A stretch of 64,000 nt of DNA from Basidiobolus meristosporus CBS 931.73 (Eukaryota > Basidiobolomycota > Basidiobolomycetes > Basidiobolales > Basidiobolaceae), in the NCBI GenBank assembly GCA_002104905.1, contig MCFE01000273.1, positions 1-64,000 on the forward strand. Reading direction: 5' to 3'. Positions within the stretch are counted from its first letter, which is position 1. Each line of letters begins with the position of its first letter. Of this stretch, positions 45,981 to 59,170 are shown piece by piece. Made by a program: the position numbers and the translations under genes. The notes beneath the pieces were generated by a model that did no database searches, was not told the origin of the DNA, and saw only the letters and a program-made list of their open reading frames with translations.

Positions 45981-48900
45981 CTAAATGTTCATACTGACTA
46001 GTCCTAATTTTGACCTAAGATATTCAAACTTGTCTATAGCTAATGGTTTGGTAAATATGTCTACAATCATTTCATCTGTAGGACAGTAAACTAAGCTAAC
46101 TAAGTTATTCTCTATAGCTTCACATATAAAATGATTTCTAATATCTATGTGCTTGGTTCTAGCATGAAAATTTGGATTTCTACCTAATTGTATACATCTT
46201 TGGTTATCTTGAAATAAAGTAATAGGCGTTTTTTGACATAGGCCTAAATCTGTAAACAGCTTTCTTAACCACATTGCTTCTTTTGTAGCTTCACAGGCTG
46301 CCATATACTCTGCCTCTGTAGTGGAAAGTGCTATGGTTGGTTGCTTTCTTGAGTTCCATGAAATTGCTCCTTTACAGTAAAGAAAAGTGTATCCTGTGGT
46401 GGATCTTCTGTCTTCCAAATTTTGTCCCCAATCAGCATCAGAGTATCCCACAAGATCCTGTTCTGAATTCTTATAAGTGTATCTTAAGCAGATATCAGCA
46501 GTTCCTTTTAGGTATCTAAAAATCCGCTTAACTGCTGCAATATGATCAGATCCATAGTTCTGATTATGTTGGCTTACAACTCCCACTGAATATGAGATAT
46601 CTGGACGTGTTCCAAGCATGATATACATCAGACTGCCAATCATAGATTGATAAGGAAAGTGAGGGCTTTCAGATGGCACCAAGCTCTCTCGATTTGGTTG
46701 AGTTTTGACCAAGTGAAGGTTTGTCTCCATTGGGGTAGCTGCCGGTTTTCAGTCTTCCATTTTGTACTTCTTTAGTATATCTTGAATATACTTGGATTGG
46801 CTTAGGGTAATAGTCTGGGTACTTCTGTCTATGGAGAACTTAATCCCCAAGTAGTAACTAAGTTCTCCTAGATTGGACATCTTGAACTCCTTAGATAGGC
46901 TGGATTTAGTCTCTTTCAATGTTTCTAGGTTATTGGCGGCTATAATAAGATCATCCACATATAGAGCTAATAGAGCTGGAGTTGCTCTATCTGGCTTATA
47001 GTATATACTATAGTCAGCATTACTCCTTTTGAAACTCAAAGGTTCCAAATAAGAATCTATCTTGCAATTCCAGGCTCTTGGTGATTGTTTGAGACCATAT
47101 AGTGACTTTTTAATCTTGCAGACCAAATGGGGGTTATCTTAGTCAAAAAACCCATCAGGCTGGTCCATATACACGTCCTCATCAAGTTCTCCATTCAAAA
47201 ATGCAGTTTTACATCCATTTGATGAATAAAAAACTTATATTTGGCTGCAATAGCCAATATTAATCTGATGGAATTAAACTTGGCTACCGGTGCAAAGGTC
47301 TCAGTATAGTCAAGTCCTTTTGTTTGAGAGTATCCTTTGGCTACAAGTCTTGCTTTGTATCTTTCAATTGTACCATCAGCTTTGTATTTTGTCTTGAAGA
47401 CCCATCTGCATCCAATTGATTTTTGCTTGATTAGTAATTTGATTAAGTCTCAAGTTTGATTTTCCATTAGGGCCTGATATTCCTCAGTCATTGCAGATCT
47501 CCAAAGCTTTGTCTGAGGGCTATTTAGGGCCTCTTTTACAGTCTGGGGCTCATCCATATGGACTGAATAGGCATAGGCTAAGTTTATATCCTCATTGATA
47601 TAGTAATTTGGGCTATTTCTTGTCCAATTGGATCTCCAGGCATTTGATACTGATGCTCACTTCTGGGATATTCCTGGACACTGATTCTGGCTGAGCCACA
47701 GTTGTAGAGTCCTCTGGAGTGAAAAAATCTTCATTGTTTTGCTCTGATTCAATCCTGACAATTGGTGGACTTGAGATCAAATTTTTGTCATCATCTGATG
47801 TCTTTTTTTGTGAAAATTTTGAATTTTCATCAAACAACACATCCCTGGACTTGATAAGCTTCTTTGCTTTGGTATTGTAGAGTCTGTATGCCTTACTCTC
47901 ATTGCAGTAGCCCAAAAATATGCATTTTACACTTTTTGGCTCAAATTTTGACTGATTTCCAGCCAGTTTTTTGGCATATGCTGTACACCCAAATATTCTT
48001 AGATGTTCTGCACTTGGTCTGTATCCATACCATGCTTCATATGAAGCAGAATCACGAAGTATTCTGTTATAACTCCTATTTTTAAGGTATACTGCAGTGG
48101 CAACTGATTCCGCCCAAAAATCACAGGATGATTTTTGATCATGGATCATAGATCTTGCCATATCAGTTATTGATCTGTTAGCTTGTTCTGCCACTCCATT
48201 TTGCTGTGGGGAGTATGGTACAGTAGTCTCTTGCTTTATCCCATGAATTTTGCAGAAGTGGATGAAGAGTTTTGAGGTGTATTCTCCACCATTGTCAGAG
48301 CGTATTTTCTTGATTTTTTCACCAGTTTCTCTTTCCACCATGGCTTTAAACTCCCTGAGCCTAGACAGAGCTTCTTCCTTTCTCTCCATGAAGTAGACCC
48401 ATGTGTTTCTTGTATAATCATCAATAAAAGTGATCAAATACTTCATCCCACCTAAGGATAAATTTTGCATAGGTCCACACAGATCTGAGTGAGTTAGATC
48501 TAATTTTTTCTTAGTTTTGATTAACCCAGAGCTCTTGAACAGTTGTCTGGCTTGTTTCCCATATATGCAGGCTTCACAGTGCTCCAAATTAGCTGGGGGA
48601 TCAATTTTCACTCCAGAAATAAGTTGATCTTTGATCATTTTGCACAAATAATCAAAATTGATGTGCCCAAATCTCCTGTGCCAAAGCATTGGTGTGTCTT
48701 CATTTAAGTTACTTATATTGGCTTCCAGATATGATGGAATATAAGTCATATTGTATAGATTCTGATCTCTGATGCCCAAAGCAATATGGGCACCATTTTG
48801 ATCAGAGATCCTGCATCCAGAATTGTCAAAACTGAAACTGAGTCCTTCTGCTATGGCCTTGCTTACAGAAAGTAGGTTCTTGGCTATTTCTGCTACATAG

Positions 48901-49922
48901 AGTACTTCTTTAAAGGTCAGTGTGTGGCTTCCTTCACTGCTTCTAAGGTTTACTAGGATAGTTCCTTCTCCCACTGCATCAAGTGTTCTATTGTCACCCA
49001 TGAAAACCTTCTTAATTGGAATTTCTTGATATTGGGTAAAAAGTTCTTTTTGGTGTGTAAAGTGTTGAGAAGCTCCAGAGTCAATATACCACGTCTGAGA
49101 ATCCTTGTTTGTGGTCATATTTAGTGCAGATATGAATAGTTTATCTTCAGTTGTTGCAGCATTTCCATATTCAGGCTTCTTTTGCTGATTATCTTTCTTT
49201 TTGAGACACCAGTCTGATGTGTGTCCTTTCCTTTTGCAGTAGTTACAAAACAGGTTGCTGTTGCCTTTGTAGGGTCTTGGGTATCTCCTTTGTTGGCTAT
49301 CATTGCTTATTAAAGCATTTTCTTCTTCTCTCTTATTGGCACTTGATTTTCTTGATTCTTCATCCAGGAGCCTTCCGTATATGAAATTTAAGGTCAAATC
49401 TTCAGTTCTGGACTCTAGGGCTGATACAAGGCCCTGAAACTTGTCTGTCAGGCTATTCAGGATGGTAACTATCACATCCTCATCAGTAGTTGGTACACCC
49501 ACCGATTCCATCTCATCTACCAGCAGGGTAATTCTATTAATTAGATTTTTCATTTCTTCTCCTGGCAGCATCTTTGTAGTAAAGAATTTTCGTCTCAGAT
49601 ACATTTTCTTGGCAGCTGAACATGACTGGTAGGTGTCTTCCAATGCTTTTCAAGCATTCTTTACTGTTTTTGCTCTTGAGCATTGAATTAGCAATTTGTC
49701 CTTGACATTAAGGCAAATGCAGTTAAAGGCACTTTGTTCTTTCTTCTGGTACTTTAAGGCTTCCTCTCCCATGTTTTTAGGAGGGCATTCTTCTCCCATG
49801 ACAATATCCCAAAGGCCTCTTTCTTGTAGCAGCATCTTCATCTTCACCTTCCACACTTGGTAGTTAGATCCATCCAACTTTTCAGCAGAGGGAAAAATTC
49901 CAGTAATAGCAGTAGTAGACAT
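45981..49922 (-). pseudogene. gag-pol: copia-B gag-pol of C4
   Basis: Starts MSTTAITGIF at 49922. A TGA (49647-49649) replaces a Trp codon about 90 residues in; C0 has TAG in the same codon. From 49643 a 676-residue frame holds the rest of gag, zinc knuckle CNYCKRKGHTSDWC, protease WYIDSGASQHF, GAG-pre-integrase, and integrase with intact HSDLCGP, RSDNGGEY and NGVAEQANRS. RT follows with a one-base deletion near 47210 (DVKTAFLNG) and a TAA near 47140, then YVDDLIIAAN (intact active site) and YYLGIKF. A TGA near 46750 precedes the RNase H frame 45981-46730 (YSDADWGQNL, STTEAEYMAA). Confidence 0.92.
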
Positions 49923-49940
49923 TGCAGAGAGTGACAGCTT

Positions 49941-49953
49941 GGGGCTCATAACC
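49941..49953 (-). other. Primer binding site of C4
   Basis: Complement reads GGTTATGAGCCCC, a perfect initiator Met half-tRNA site next to the 5' LTR. Confidence 0.8.
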
Positions 49954-50301
49954 TGTTGTAAGAGTCTTGGAGATATTGGACATGATTTGGAGAACAAGTA
50001 GATTATGTGGTTTTCACTTAATGATTTATTGAATGTAAAAGTAGTATTTATACTTTTACCTGGTCTGGCATTACCAACACGTAGAATAGGTTAAGGAAGG
50101 TCCCAAGAACATGTGTGCAAAGTTTGGGGCTGTTTGGACAACTTTGAGAATTATCATGTTCTGGGTACCTGGTATTTTGGTGAAAATATTCTAAGTAAAT
50201 CCCAACAAGGAATTTGGTCAGTATTCTCTAGGATTTGAAGGTAATGATCTAAGTGACTAAGTTAGGTGAATATTTAGGTGGAAATACAAATTTTTACAAC
50301 A
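49954..50301 (-). repeat. 5' LTR of C4 (right in window)
   Basis: 348 bp; its complement carries TATAAATA and AATAAAT motifs. Confidence 0.9.
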
Positions 50302-53300
50302 GAACTCAGATGTAATGATCAAGCAGAGAAAATTCAAGATAATGCTTTATTCAGTTCCAAAAGGCATACAGAAAAGAAGGGAAAGCAACAAAACCAAAGA
50401 AAACCTGGCTGCTGTAACTACTGTAAGAAGCCAGGACACAGGGCAAGAGAATGCAAGAAGAAACAAGCAGACAAAAAACAGAAACTAGAGCAGGCAAACC
50501 ATATAACTACTGATGAACAGTTATTTGTAACTGTGCAAGAGTGCGCAAGTAACCAAAGTAATGAATGGTATATTGACTCTGGAGCATCACAGCATATTTG
50601 TGGTATAAAGGATTGGTTCAGCAACTTAAAGACTATTCCCGTAAGAAATGTTTATCTGGGAGATAACTCTGCATTGGAAGCTACCGCCAGTGGGTCTATA
50701 CAACTAAATATGAGTGATAACTCAGGGGAACAACAGCAAAACTGACTGACATACTCTATGTACCTGGAATAGCTAAGAATCTACTCTCAGTCAGTAAAGC
50801 AACTACTCAGGGACTGAAATTTGTTTTTACTAAGCTGAGCTGCTCAATATTGAGTGAAAATGGACAAAAATTAGCTTTGGGAATCAGAGATCACAATATA
50901 TACAAGTTACATTGCAAGATCATTGTAGCTGAGTATGTCAACATTGCTGAAACTGATGAAACCTACTGGGAGACGTGGCATAGGAGGCTAGGGCACATAG
51001 GGGAACAGAAAACGAGCCAATTGGTGAAAAATCAGCTTGTTCTGGGCTTAAAATACTCAATTCCAATCATATTGAATGTTTGTAAGGGATGTTCATATGG
51101 CAAACAAGCTAGGCAATGTTTCAAGAGCTCAGAAGGCATCAATACCACCAAAATATTGGCTATTGTACACTCAGACATATGTGGCCCCTTGAGAACACTG
51201 CCCTTTGGAGCCAAGAGATACTCTATGACGTTTATTGATAACAAGACAAGATATACGTGGGTGTACTTTCTCGAAACAAAGGATGAAGCTTTAGAGACGT
51301 TTAAGCACTTCAAGAACATGGCAGAAACACAAACTGGGTGTAAATTGAAGGTACTACAAAGTGACAGTGGAGGAGAATACTGCTCAAAGGAGTTTGCAAA
51401 ATACTGCTTGTCTACTGGTATACTTCAACAGACCACAGTTCCTCATACTCCACAGCAAAATGGAGTAGCAGAATGTGCAAATAGAACAATAGTAGAGATG
51501 GGAAGATCTATGCTACATGATAAGGGAATGGATTACAAGTTCTGGGCTGAATCTGTTGCTACCGCTGTATACATCAAGAACAGATGCCCAACAACAGCAC
51601 TACGTGATTCTACACCCTTTGAAGCATATACAGGCAAAAAACCAGATCTCCAGCACCTCAGGATCTTTGGCAGTGATGTTTTTTTAACACATCCCTGAAA
51701 AAAAATGCTCAAAGTTGGAACCAGAGTAGGAAAGGGATCTTTGTTGGGTATTGTGAAGATACTAAAGGGTATAGAGTGTATGATGGCAAAATTCAGAAGC
51801 TGATCAAGAGCAGGGACGTTGTATTTGAGGAGAATTCAGATCAGAAAGCCACGGAAATCTTTGGCCAGCTGCCTGATGATGCAATCAACACAAATGAAGA
51901 AGATACATACCAAATCCAGCCAGAGATGGAAGATACTTCTACCAGTTCCAGATCAGAACAGATTATCCCAGTTAGGAGATCTACCAGAATAAGAAATGCC
52001 CCTGGATCCTGGTGGTGACATCCAATGATCATGAAGAAGCTTATCTTGCCTTATGTGCCAAACCTCAGAATCTGGAACAGGCAATGCAAGGACCAGATGC
52101 TACTAAGTGGCAACAAGCCATGCAGGAGGAGTACCAATCACTGATCAAGGCAAAAACTTGGGAACTGGTAGATTTACCAAATGGGAGAGAGCCAATAGGA
52201 TGTAGATGGGTCTAAAAGATCAAGATAACCTCAAATGGTGCCGTTGATAAGTACAAGGCTAGATTGGTAGTTAAAGGCTATTCCCAGATCCAGGGACTAG
52301 ACTTTAAGGAAACATTTGCTCTGGTTGCCAAGTTTAACTCTATTAGGACAGTTCTAGCCCTGGCGGCTGTACACAGTCTAGATCTACACCAAATGGATGT
52401 CAAAACAGCCTTTCTAAATGGGGATTTGCAAGAAACTATATATATAGAGCAACCAGAAGGATTTACCAATCCAAAAGGCCCCCATAAGGTGTGCAAGCTT
52501 AGAAAATTGTTGTATGGGCTTAAGCAGGCACCCAGAGCATGATATAACAAGATTGACACATATCTAGAGGAAATTGGGTTTACTTGTAGCACAGCATATC
52601 ACAGTATATATGTGAAACAGCTCAATAAGGGTGTGATCATCCTAGTTCTTTATGTGGACAACCTAATTATAGCTACAAGTGATCAAGAGGCACTTAAACA
52701 GACAAAATCAGATCTCTTCAGCAAGTTTGAGATGAAAGATCTTGGGAAATTGAGCTATTTTCTTTGAATTGAGGTCAAATTTAACATACCTACACAGAAA
52801 ATTGTGCTGAATCAGTCTAAGTACATCAGGGACATTCTTAGATGCTTCAAAATGGAAAATTGCAAACCTGCAGCAACCCCTATGGACAATAACCTGAAAT
52901 TAAGCAAATCTCAGCCAATTATAGATAAAAACGGCTCAAATATGGACCAAAACTTTCCCTATCAATCAATGGTTGGTAGCCTAATGTACCTGATGGTGTC
53001 TGCATGTCCAGATATTGCAGTAGCAGTTGGAATAGTCAGTCAATTCATGCAGAATTATGGATCAGATCAAATTGCAGCAGTTAAGCGGATTTGCAGACAT
53101 CTACAAGGTACCATAATTATGGTACTGGAATACTCTGGAGCAGCTAATAGGAAAAAATTTGATGGTTATAGTGATTCAGATTGGGATAGGGATCTGATAG
53201 ACAGATGCTCTACCACAGGCTATGTATTTCTTTATGCTGGTGCAGCTATTACTTGGAATTGCAAGAAACAACCAACTGTGGCACTATCTACAACTGAAGC

Positions 53301-53637
53301 CAAATATATGGCTGCATGTCAAGCAACTAAGGAGGCTATATGGCTACAAAAATTATTCAAAGACTTAGGTTTTAATTCAGGTGAACCAACATGTATTTAC
53401 AAGGATAATCAAAGTTGTATTTCATTAGCTAGAAATCCTACTAATCATGCCAGAACCAAGCACATTAATATACAGCATCACTTTGTGAGGGAAGCTGTAG
53501 AAAATAACTCAGTGGAGCTGGTTTACTGCCCAACTGACAAAATGGTGGCAGACATATTGACAAAACCACTAGCTAGGCCACAGTTTGAGATCCTTAGAGA
53601 GAAATTGGAATTAAGATATTATTTAGTTGAGGGGGAG
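50302..53637 (+). pseudogene. gag-pol: C3 gag end, protease, integrase, RT and RNase H
   Basis: Continues C3 after C4 at ELRCNDQAEKI. Zinc knuckle CNYCKKPGHRAREC, protease WYIDSGASQHI, and integrase HSDICGP, QSDSGGEY (Asn to Ser after the catalytic Asp) and NGVAECANRT. The RT box is LYVDNLII. Frame breaks near 50735 and 51690; stops TGA at 52016-52018, TAA at 52213-52215, TGA near 52540 and the family TGA at 52765-52767. RNase H 52804-53643 is open (STTEAKYMAA has Glu to Lys). Confidence 0.9.
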
Positions 53638-54006
53638 TGTTGAAATATTGAACTATTTGGTATCATTCAGCAGCTAAAATTTTACTTAACAATTCTAGAC
53701 TAGTCTTAGTCACTGTAGGACTCATTTACTGCCTTAACTTTGCCACTTTCTCCAGATATATGATCTTATGATTATTCCCCTATAGTCAGGATCAAATTAG
53801 CACTATTACCAAACATTATGTACTAACCCTGAAACTGTTACACAATGCTCCTGAATATTGAGAAACCCTCCCCACTTAGTGTTGCAGCTGTATTACTTCT
53901 ACAAAGGTATAAATACTGAGCTTCTTTATGAGTAAACAACAGCTTAACTATTATCACTATTTCTTGATAAGTTCTGTATATCCAAATCACTTCTTATATT
54001 GCAACA
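53638..54006 (+). repeat. 3' LTR of C3
   Basis: 369 bp after GAGGGGGAG; followed by GATAC. Confidence 0.95.
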
Positions 54007-54011
54007 GATAC

Positions 54012-57000
54012 TTCTATATTGGCACCTTGCTGTCTTTTTCACCTTGTGCAAGCTGAGTCAGGTGAGTTTGTGACACCTTTAGGCTCACCTTGGCCTTCTG
54101 AGTATGGCATGCAGAGTGAGCTCTCACTAAGAAGGTTCACTGATGGATTTTAAGCCTATCTCCCCTAACAACAATACTATGTAGAAGCCCAGCCAAATCC
54201 CAATATGAAATGAGACAACACCCATTGAAACAAATGCCAAGGATACCTTATGGAGCCAAGTGAGCCAAGTAATCCATCTCCCGGTGAATGATGTAATGTT
54301 GTAGCTAGAGAAGTGGTGTGTTTCCACAAATACCAGTAATGGGGGCTTTGTGGATTTATTACTACTTCTTGCCAAAATCATACCATGATACAACTTACCA
54401 TTTACATGGTACAAGTGGACTACTGAAATGCGGCTGGCAGCATATGATCTAGAGACTGTCCTGATTCCAGCATGTGTTAACAGTTACATGGCATTCATAG
54501 CCAAAAATGCTACCATTGCAATGTGTTCAAATTGTCAGGAATCCACCACCATTGAGGGATAACATTGTTCACACTCCAGATATATTCTGGTAATACCCCA
54601 TCTGAGGAAGCTAATGCAGTCCAACAAATATTGCAAAGCTTTACAGTACCACACCCAGTATCAATCAAGCGCAAATGTACCCAATACATTAGATGGCAAA
54701 CATTGCTAACAGCTAAGAAGCAAGGGATACTTTGAAGGTATGTGTGACCATGCCTTTGCCTTAGCACTTGATGGAGTCTCATCAGACAAGCACTCTACCA
54801 GTAAATCTTGCTGGCCACTGATTCTCATCTATCTGGATCTGCCACCCATCTTATGGTATCAGATCAATAATCCAATGGTAGTATCACTTGTATCTGGGCT
54901 AAATCATAATCCAACCTAGATAGCTACCTATATCCATTGCTGGATGAATTTTGTATGCTTTCCAGCGGGATAAGAGTTAATGGCCATCATATAAAGGTGC
55001 ATATTATTATTGCAATGATCACATGATATCCCTGGTCTCCAATTATCTAGCCATATCAAGTTGGTGAAGAAATCCCAGTTCTGTCTAGAAATTTCTACTA
55101 CATTCTAGCAGCTTCTTGAAAGCTCCAAGTCAATGTTACACAATGGAACATTCTATGGACGCTTCCCATTTGAGCTTATGTATTCCTAAGCCATTTATGG
55201 TACTACATGTCACATGACCTAGACACATGATCTGCTTATCCCTGACATATCTCCATGTGATATTCCAGTCTGTTCTTTAGTATATTCTATCTTGGCACAC
55301 TTACTGTGCCTCACCCCAGTACCCCATCAGTATTAGCCAATATCTCTTGTCATTCATATTGCCAAAAAGCATATATAGTCCTATCACCCCTTATGTATTC
55401 CTCAGTCTGATAAACACGGTCTTGAATAAACAGCCTTGCCTTGGAAACATGCCTTGCCTTGTTGATCCACACCTGAGTCCTTTCCTGGTCCTGCCCTGCC
55501 TAGCCCTACTCTCCTGCCTTGTGTCTATTCCTAACAATTATCTGCATTGGAGATACCCCACCCATTAGCAAGATAGCAGGTTTTTCCGGGCACAATGGAT
55601 GGTATTGCTGTCAAATGTGTGAGATCCAGGGGATTTACTCCATAACTCACACACATTATTATTTCCCAAATGCCAGCACTAAGAACATCATCCTTCCACA
55701 GTGAAAACATACAGAAGTAAGCATGAAATTGTAGCAAAGTTGGCAAGCTATAAGCCATTGGCCAGAATATGGAATCAATCAGAAACTGGAGATATTTAGG
55801 ATAGAGGGTATCAATTGGAGCTAAAGTTTTCCACTGGGAGCCATGCATTTGCTTTTCAACAAAACCCCTATACTGATGGACAAGTTGTACATGTGGTATC
55901 TCAAGCTAAATGAGCCCTTTGAGATACTGGCAAAATATGAAAGAATTGGCAAGATATTACTGAGTATCTGCTACCCTAAGTACTTCTCACTAGATCCAAT
56001 CAATATTCATATGCATATGCCACCATATAAATGGAAAGACTGGATGAACTTGATTTATTTTTATTTAAGTGGCATTCTGAAGCAATTCCTACCAAGAGTA
56101 CATTGGGGGCATTGGGAGTCATATTTGGACATTGTAGGAACATTATCCAGAACTGGATCACCAATGCCAACTTGATGCATCTACAGCTGTTGTGTTATGA
56201 GTTTGTGATGGGATTTGAGTGGCTATACTACAAACATAAAGCTGAATACCTAGATCTCTGCCGCTACTGTATCCATTCACTACTCCATCTTCCATGGTGT
56301 TTGGAGAATATTGGGCCTTGCTTTGCCTTTTGGGGGTTTTCTATGCAGCAGATGTGTGGGGAGATAGGAAGACAAGTCAAGTTGCAGGTACAACCATATC
56401 CCAGTCTCATCAAGTATATTACCTTCAAGTCTGTCATGGATGTGATGAGTTGGCACATGGAGGACAGCCAGGATGAGTTGGGAAATACTGAGGACAAATG
56501 TGCACATGGAGACACCTATGCCTATGGCAGTAAGAAGCTAAGCAGCCCCAATGTGTGGGTAATCAGTTAAATAATGCAAAGCTGGGTTGGGTGCAACAAG
56601 CAACTAATCTTTATTAGGAAAGCTCTACCAAGGTATGCTGGATTTCTCTTAGTCACAAGCCAACTTCTACACCATTCAATATGGAACTCACACAAACAAG
56701 AGCCAGAGGGCACCTATAAGGGGGACTAGAATCCAGCAGGGAGAAGGAATATATTGGCTAAGTACCAAGAAGTTCTTTGCAAATATTGAGGAGGTATTCA
56801 TGGTAGAAGTGGCGGCAACCAAGTATATGTTTGCAAGATGTGTATGTTACAAGCAGTACAAGGTATATGGCAACTTTGCAAGTATCACACTAAAAAGCTA
56901 TAAAGTTGATGTAATAAAAGTATGTCAACTGCAGAAGGTGTGCACATTTGTAGAGGTTAGTAAGCAGGAGGCCATAGTTTTTTCTCATTCAAACTATATG

Positions 57001-57357
57001 TGGAATACCCAAGGTAGTAGTGGGTAAGCAAATAAAGAGGGGTGATTCTACAGTGGAATATATGATTTGCACAAAGGGAGGTAGAAAAAGGAAATACCAT
57101 TTGGTAAATTGGTATGGTAGTATTTTACAGAACCAGCTGTAGGCTGCCATACTTTAGATATGATGCCATCAGAGTTTTGCTGTGAGGCCATTGAAATACC
57201 ATCAAGTTTCTTGCAATATAAGGCAATTGGATGTTCTGGCTGGTTAGCTCCATTTAATATAGTTGTAGAGAGCAATAAGACCTCAACAATACCATGCAAA
57301 TATTGTCACAGCACCAATAAAATATTGTCAAGTTTTATCCCTTTATTTGGTGGTTAA
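54012..57357 (+). pseudogene. CACTA (Tnp2-like) transposase, main part
   Basis: Resumes the gene begun at 44450 and is interrupted by a solo LTR at 55011-55536. Around 55542-55704 it reads CIGDTPPISKIAGFSGHNGWYCCQMCEIQGIYSIT and HYYFPN, a Cys/His motif of Tnp2 transposases. From 56031 a 179-residue frame reads FLFKWHSEAIPTKSTLGALGVIFGHC, HSLLHLPWCLENIGPCFAFWGFSMQQMCGEIGR and FKSVMDVMSWHME, resembling the DUF4218 tail of CACTA transposases. The last piece, 57160-57357, ends LSSFIPLFGG. Stops and frameshifts are frequent in 54012-55010. Family assignment is by motif recall, not by search. Confidence 0.6.
55011..55536 (+). repeat. Solo LTR, family S, copy 2
   Basis: 526 bp, TGCAATGATCACATGA to CCTAACA; duplication ATTAT at 55006-55010 and 55537-55541. 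Same family as 43747-44275 (shared CCTTGCCTTGGAAA, TGTGTCTATTC). Confidence 0.9.
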
Positions 57358-59170
57358 ATTGGCAAAACATTATTGTGATCCCATCATAAGATTGTTAAGA
57401 GGGTCACTAATTCCAAGCTGCTGGTATTTCAACAGTCTTTCAACAGGATTCTGATGGCTGATCCGGATTGGATTCACCTGTGGGACCAAATTATTTTTTG
57501 TAGGGTATGTTGTAGCCTTGTCTGTCAGTGGGATCTCCACTCTGTCAGCAATGGAAGATATGGAGGTTGTGGTAGACAAATTGTCCTTTTCTGCAAACTC
57601 ATCTACCATGCGTGAGTGTAGCTTAACTGGCTATGCTTTCAGCTCTTGTGAAAACTGCTGTTTTCTTGTAGGTAATCCTTCTTGGCTTTGCAGGGATTCA
57701 GTTGTTCCAGGCTTGCAATATTAATTAGCAAGAACTGCAGTTTTTTTTGCATGCTTCCCTGTCTCAGGCTTAGGTAGACATTTTTCCCTTGATTTTTTCA
57801 TTTATTGCTGCCAGGTCTTTCACTGCTACTTTGTCTGAGTGCTTCATGTAATGAACTACATTTTCCTGTTGATAAATTCTGCTCTAATGTATTTGATTTG
57901 GCCTGCTTGTCCCTTACTTGCACTCTACTGACAAATTGATGGTTCTTTACCGCTTGTTTTGAGCTTTCAGCTGTAGTTGTGACAGGCTCCTGAGAAAGCT
58001 ACTGGTTTTTATCACTGCCAGGTCCTTCACTACTACTTTGACTGAGTGCTTCTTGAGTGGTACTCTGCTGTTTCCTTGATGAATGTTGTGCTGGTGCATC
58101 TGTGTCTGCCTGTTTGTTTCTTATTGGCACTCTTCCAGCTACCTGACATCTTTTTGATGCTTGTGTGGGGCTTTTGCACCAGCTTGTAACAAGCTCTTGA
58201 GGAAGTTACTGATTTTTAGCCATGGCACCCTTGTCCTTCTGCCTTTGACAGTTTCTGCTATTCTCATGATACTATCCTAGCATACCAATGCTGGCCCATA
58301 ACTCATTTGCTTGCTTGAGTCCAGGATAATGCTCATGGATCAAGTCAAGCACATTCTGCTTGGCCTTGAGTTGCTGATGGTCCCATGGTATGCCAGCCCT
58401 GAGGTGATGGTGTGCTAGACTTCTGATGGCCTTTTGAATATTGGCCCACTCTTCATTTTCGAACTCAATGGCTTCACTGATCTTCAATGTCTTTTGATTT
58501 TTCAGCTTTGGTATAAGCGCCACATTGTCACCCTCCCATACGGTGATAGGTCTTTTGGTGGGCTTTATCTTTGGGCACTGTTGTTGTGCTTGAATGACTG
58601 TACAGTGTAATTCTGCTGTTACATTGGAAATGGCTCAATTCTTGGCAGTAACATTCAGCTACTTGAGTTCCTTCTTTGCAGCACAGATATTGCTTTCTCT
58701 ACCTGGGATATTGATTCCTCTACACATAGTATCTGCTCATCCAGTTTCTGGACTATTTACTGACTTCTCTGGGCCATTGCATCTATCCTATCAGCCACTG
58801 CACCTAATTGCCTCTTTGATGCTTTGGCTTGAGCTGACAACATACTTGCTAATATGGATGGTTATGATGTCATGACAGCCACTTGCTAGTCTTCAACATA
58901 AGGTACTGCATTTTCTACACCCTCATCTGCCAGAGCATAACAGTCAGCTTGCAGCTCTGCAGAGGATCTCAATTGCCTACTTGACTGAGAGCCTGAGCAG
59001 TCTACATTAATCCCTTCAGTGGGCACACTGCCAACATGGCCTTTTTTGGATGTTGCCCTGCTTGTTGCACTGAATGTGCAAGCAAGCTGTTGTCCATCCA
59101 TTCTTCTACTGCTGTAAGTTGTGAGGCTTTGTTGAGAACCAGATGGCTTTGCTTTATTTTTTGGCAGCAT
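57358..59170 (-). pseudogene. CACTA accessory gene (copy 5)
   Basis: Close relative of 345-2138. Starts MLPKNKAKPSGSQQSLTTYSSRRMDG at 59170; frames 58886-59170, 58272-58523 (NEEWANIQKAIRSLAHHHLRAGIPWDHQQLKAKQ) and 57370-57609 (to MGSQ and TAA at 57370-57372) remain. The stop lies 12 bases from the transposase stop on the other strand, so the two genes converge. Stops and shifts elsewhere. No domain recognised. Confidence 0.5.

Larger units (their letters stand above)
45621..50301 (-). mobile_element. copia-B element C4, minus strand, nested in C3
   Basis: LTRs 45621-45969 and 49954-50301. The duplication is GAACC (45616-45620) versus GAACT (50302-50306), one base changed. Primer site and polypurine tract are present. 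It is inserted in the gag of C3, which itself lies in a CACTA transposase. Confidence 0.95.
44637..54006 (+). mobile_element. copia-A element C3, interrupted by copia-B C4
   Basis: LTRs 44637-45006 and 53638-54006. Duplication GATAC at 44632-44636 and 54007-54011. Excluding C4 the element is about 4.7 kb, like C1. LTRs differ at roughly ten sites, slightly more than in C1. Confidence 0.95.

Noticed and set aside
47864-48085. Plus ORF shared with the minus ORF at 13992-14177
   Set aside because: Antisense of copia-B integrase; conserved only because the sense strand is.
54127-54414. Minus ORF matching plus ORF 17186-17548 (HPGVILARSSNK)
   Set aside because: Similarity follows from the inverted CACTA copies; both are antisense to the transposase and share stops with no domain.
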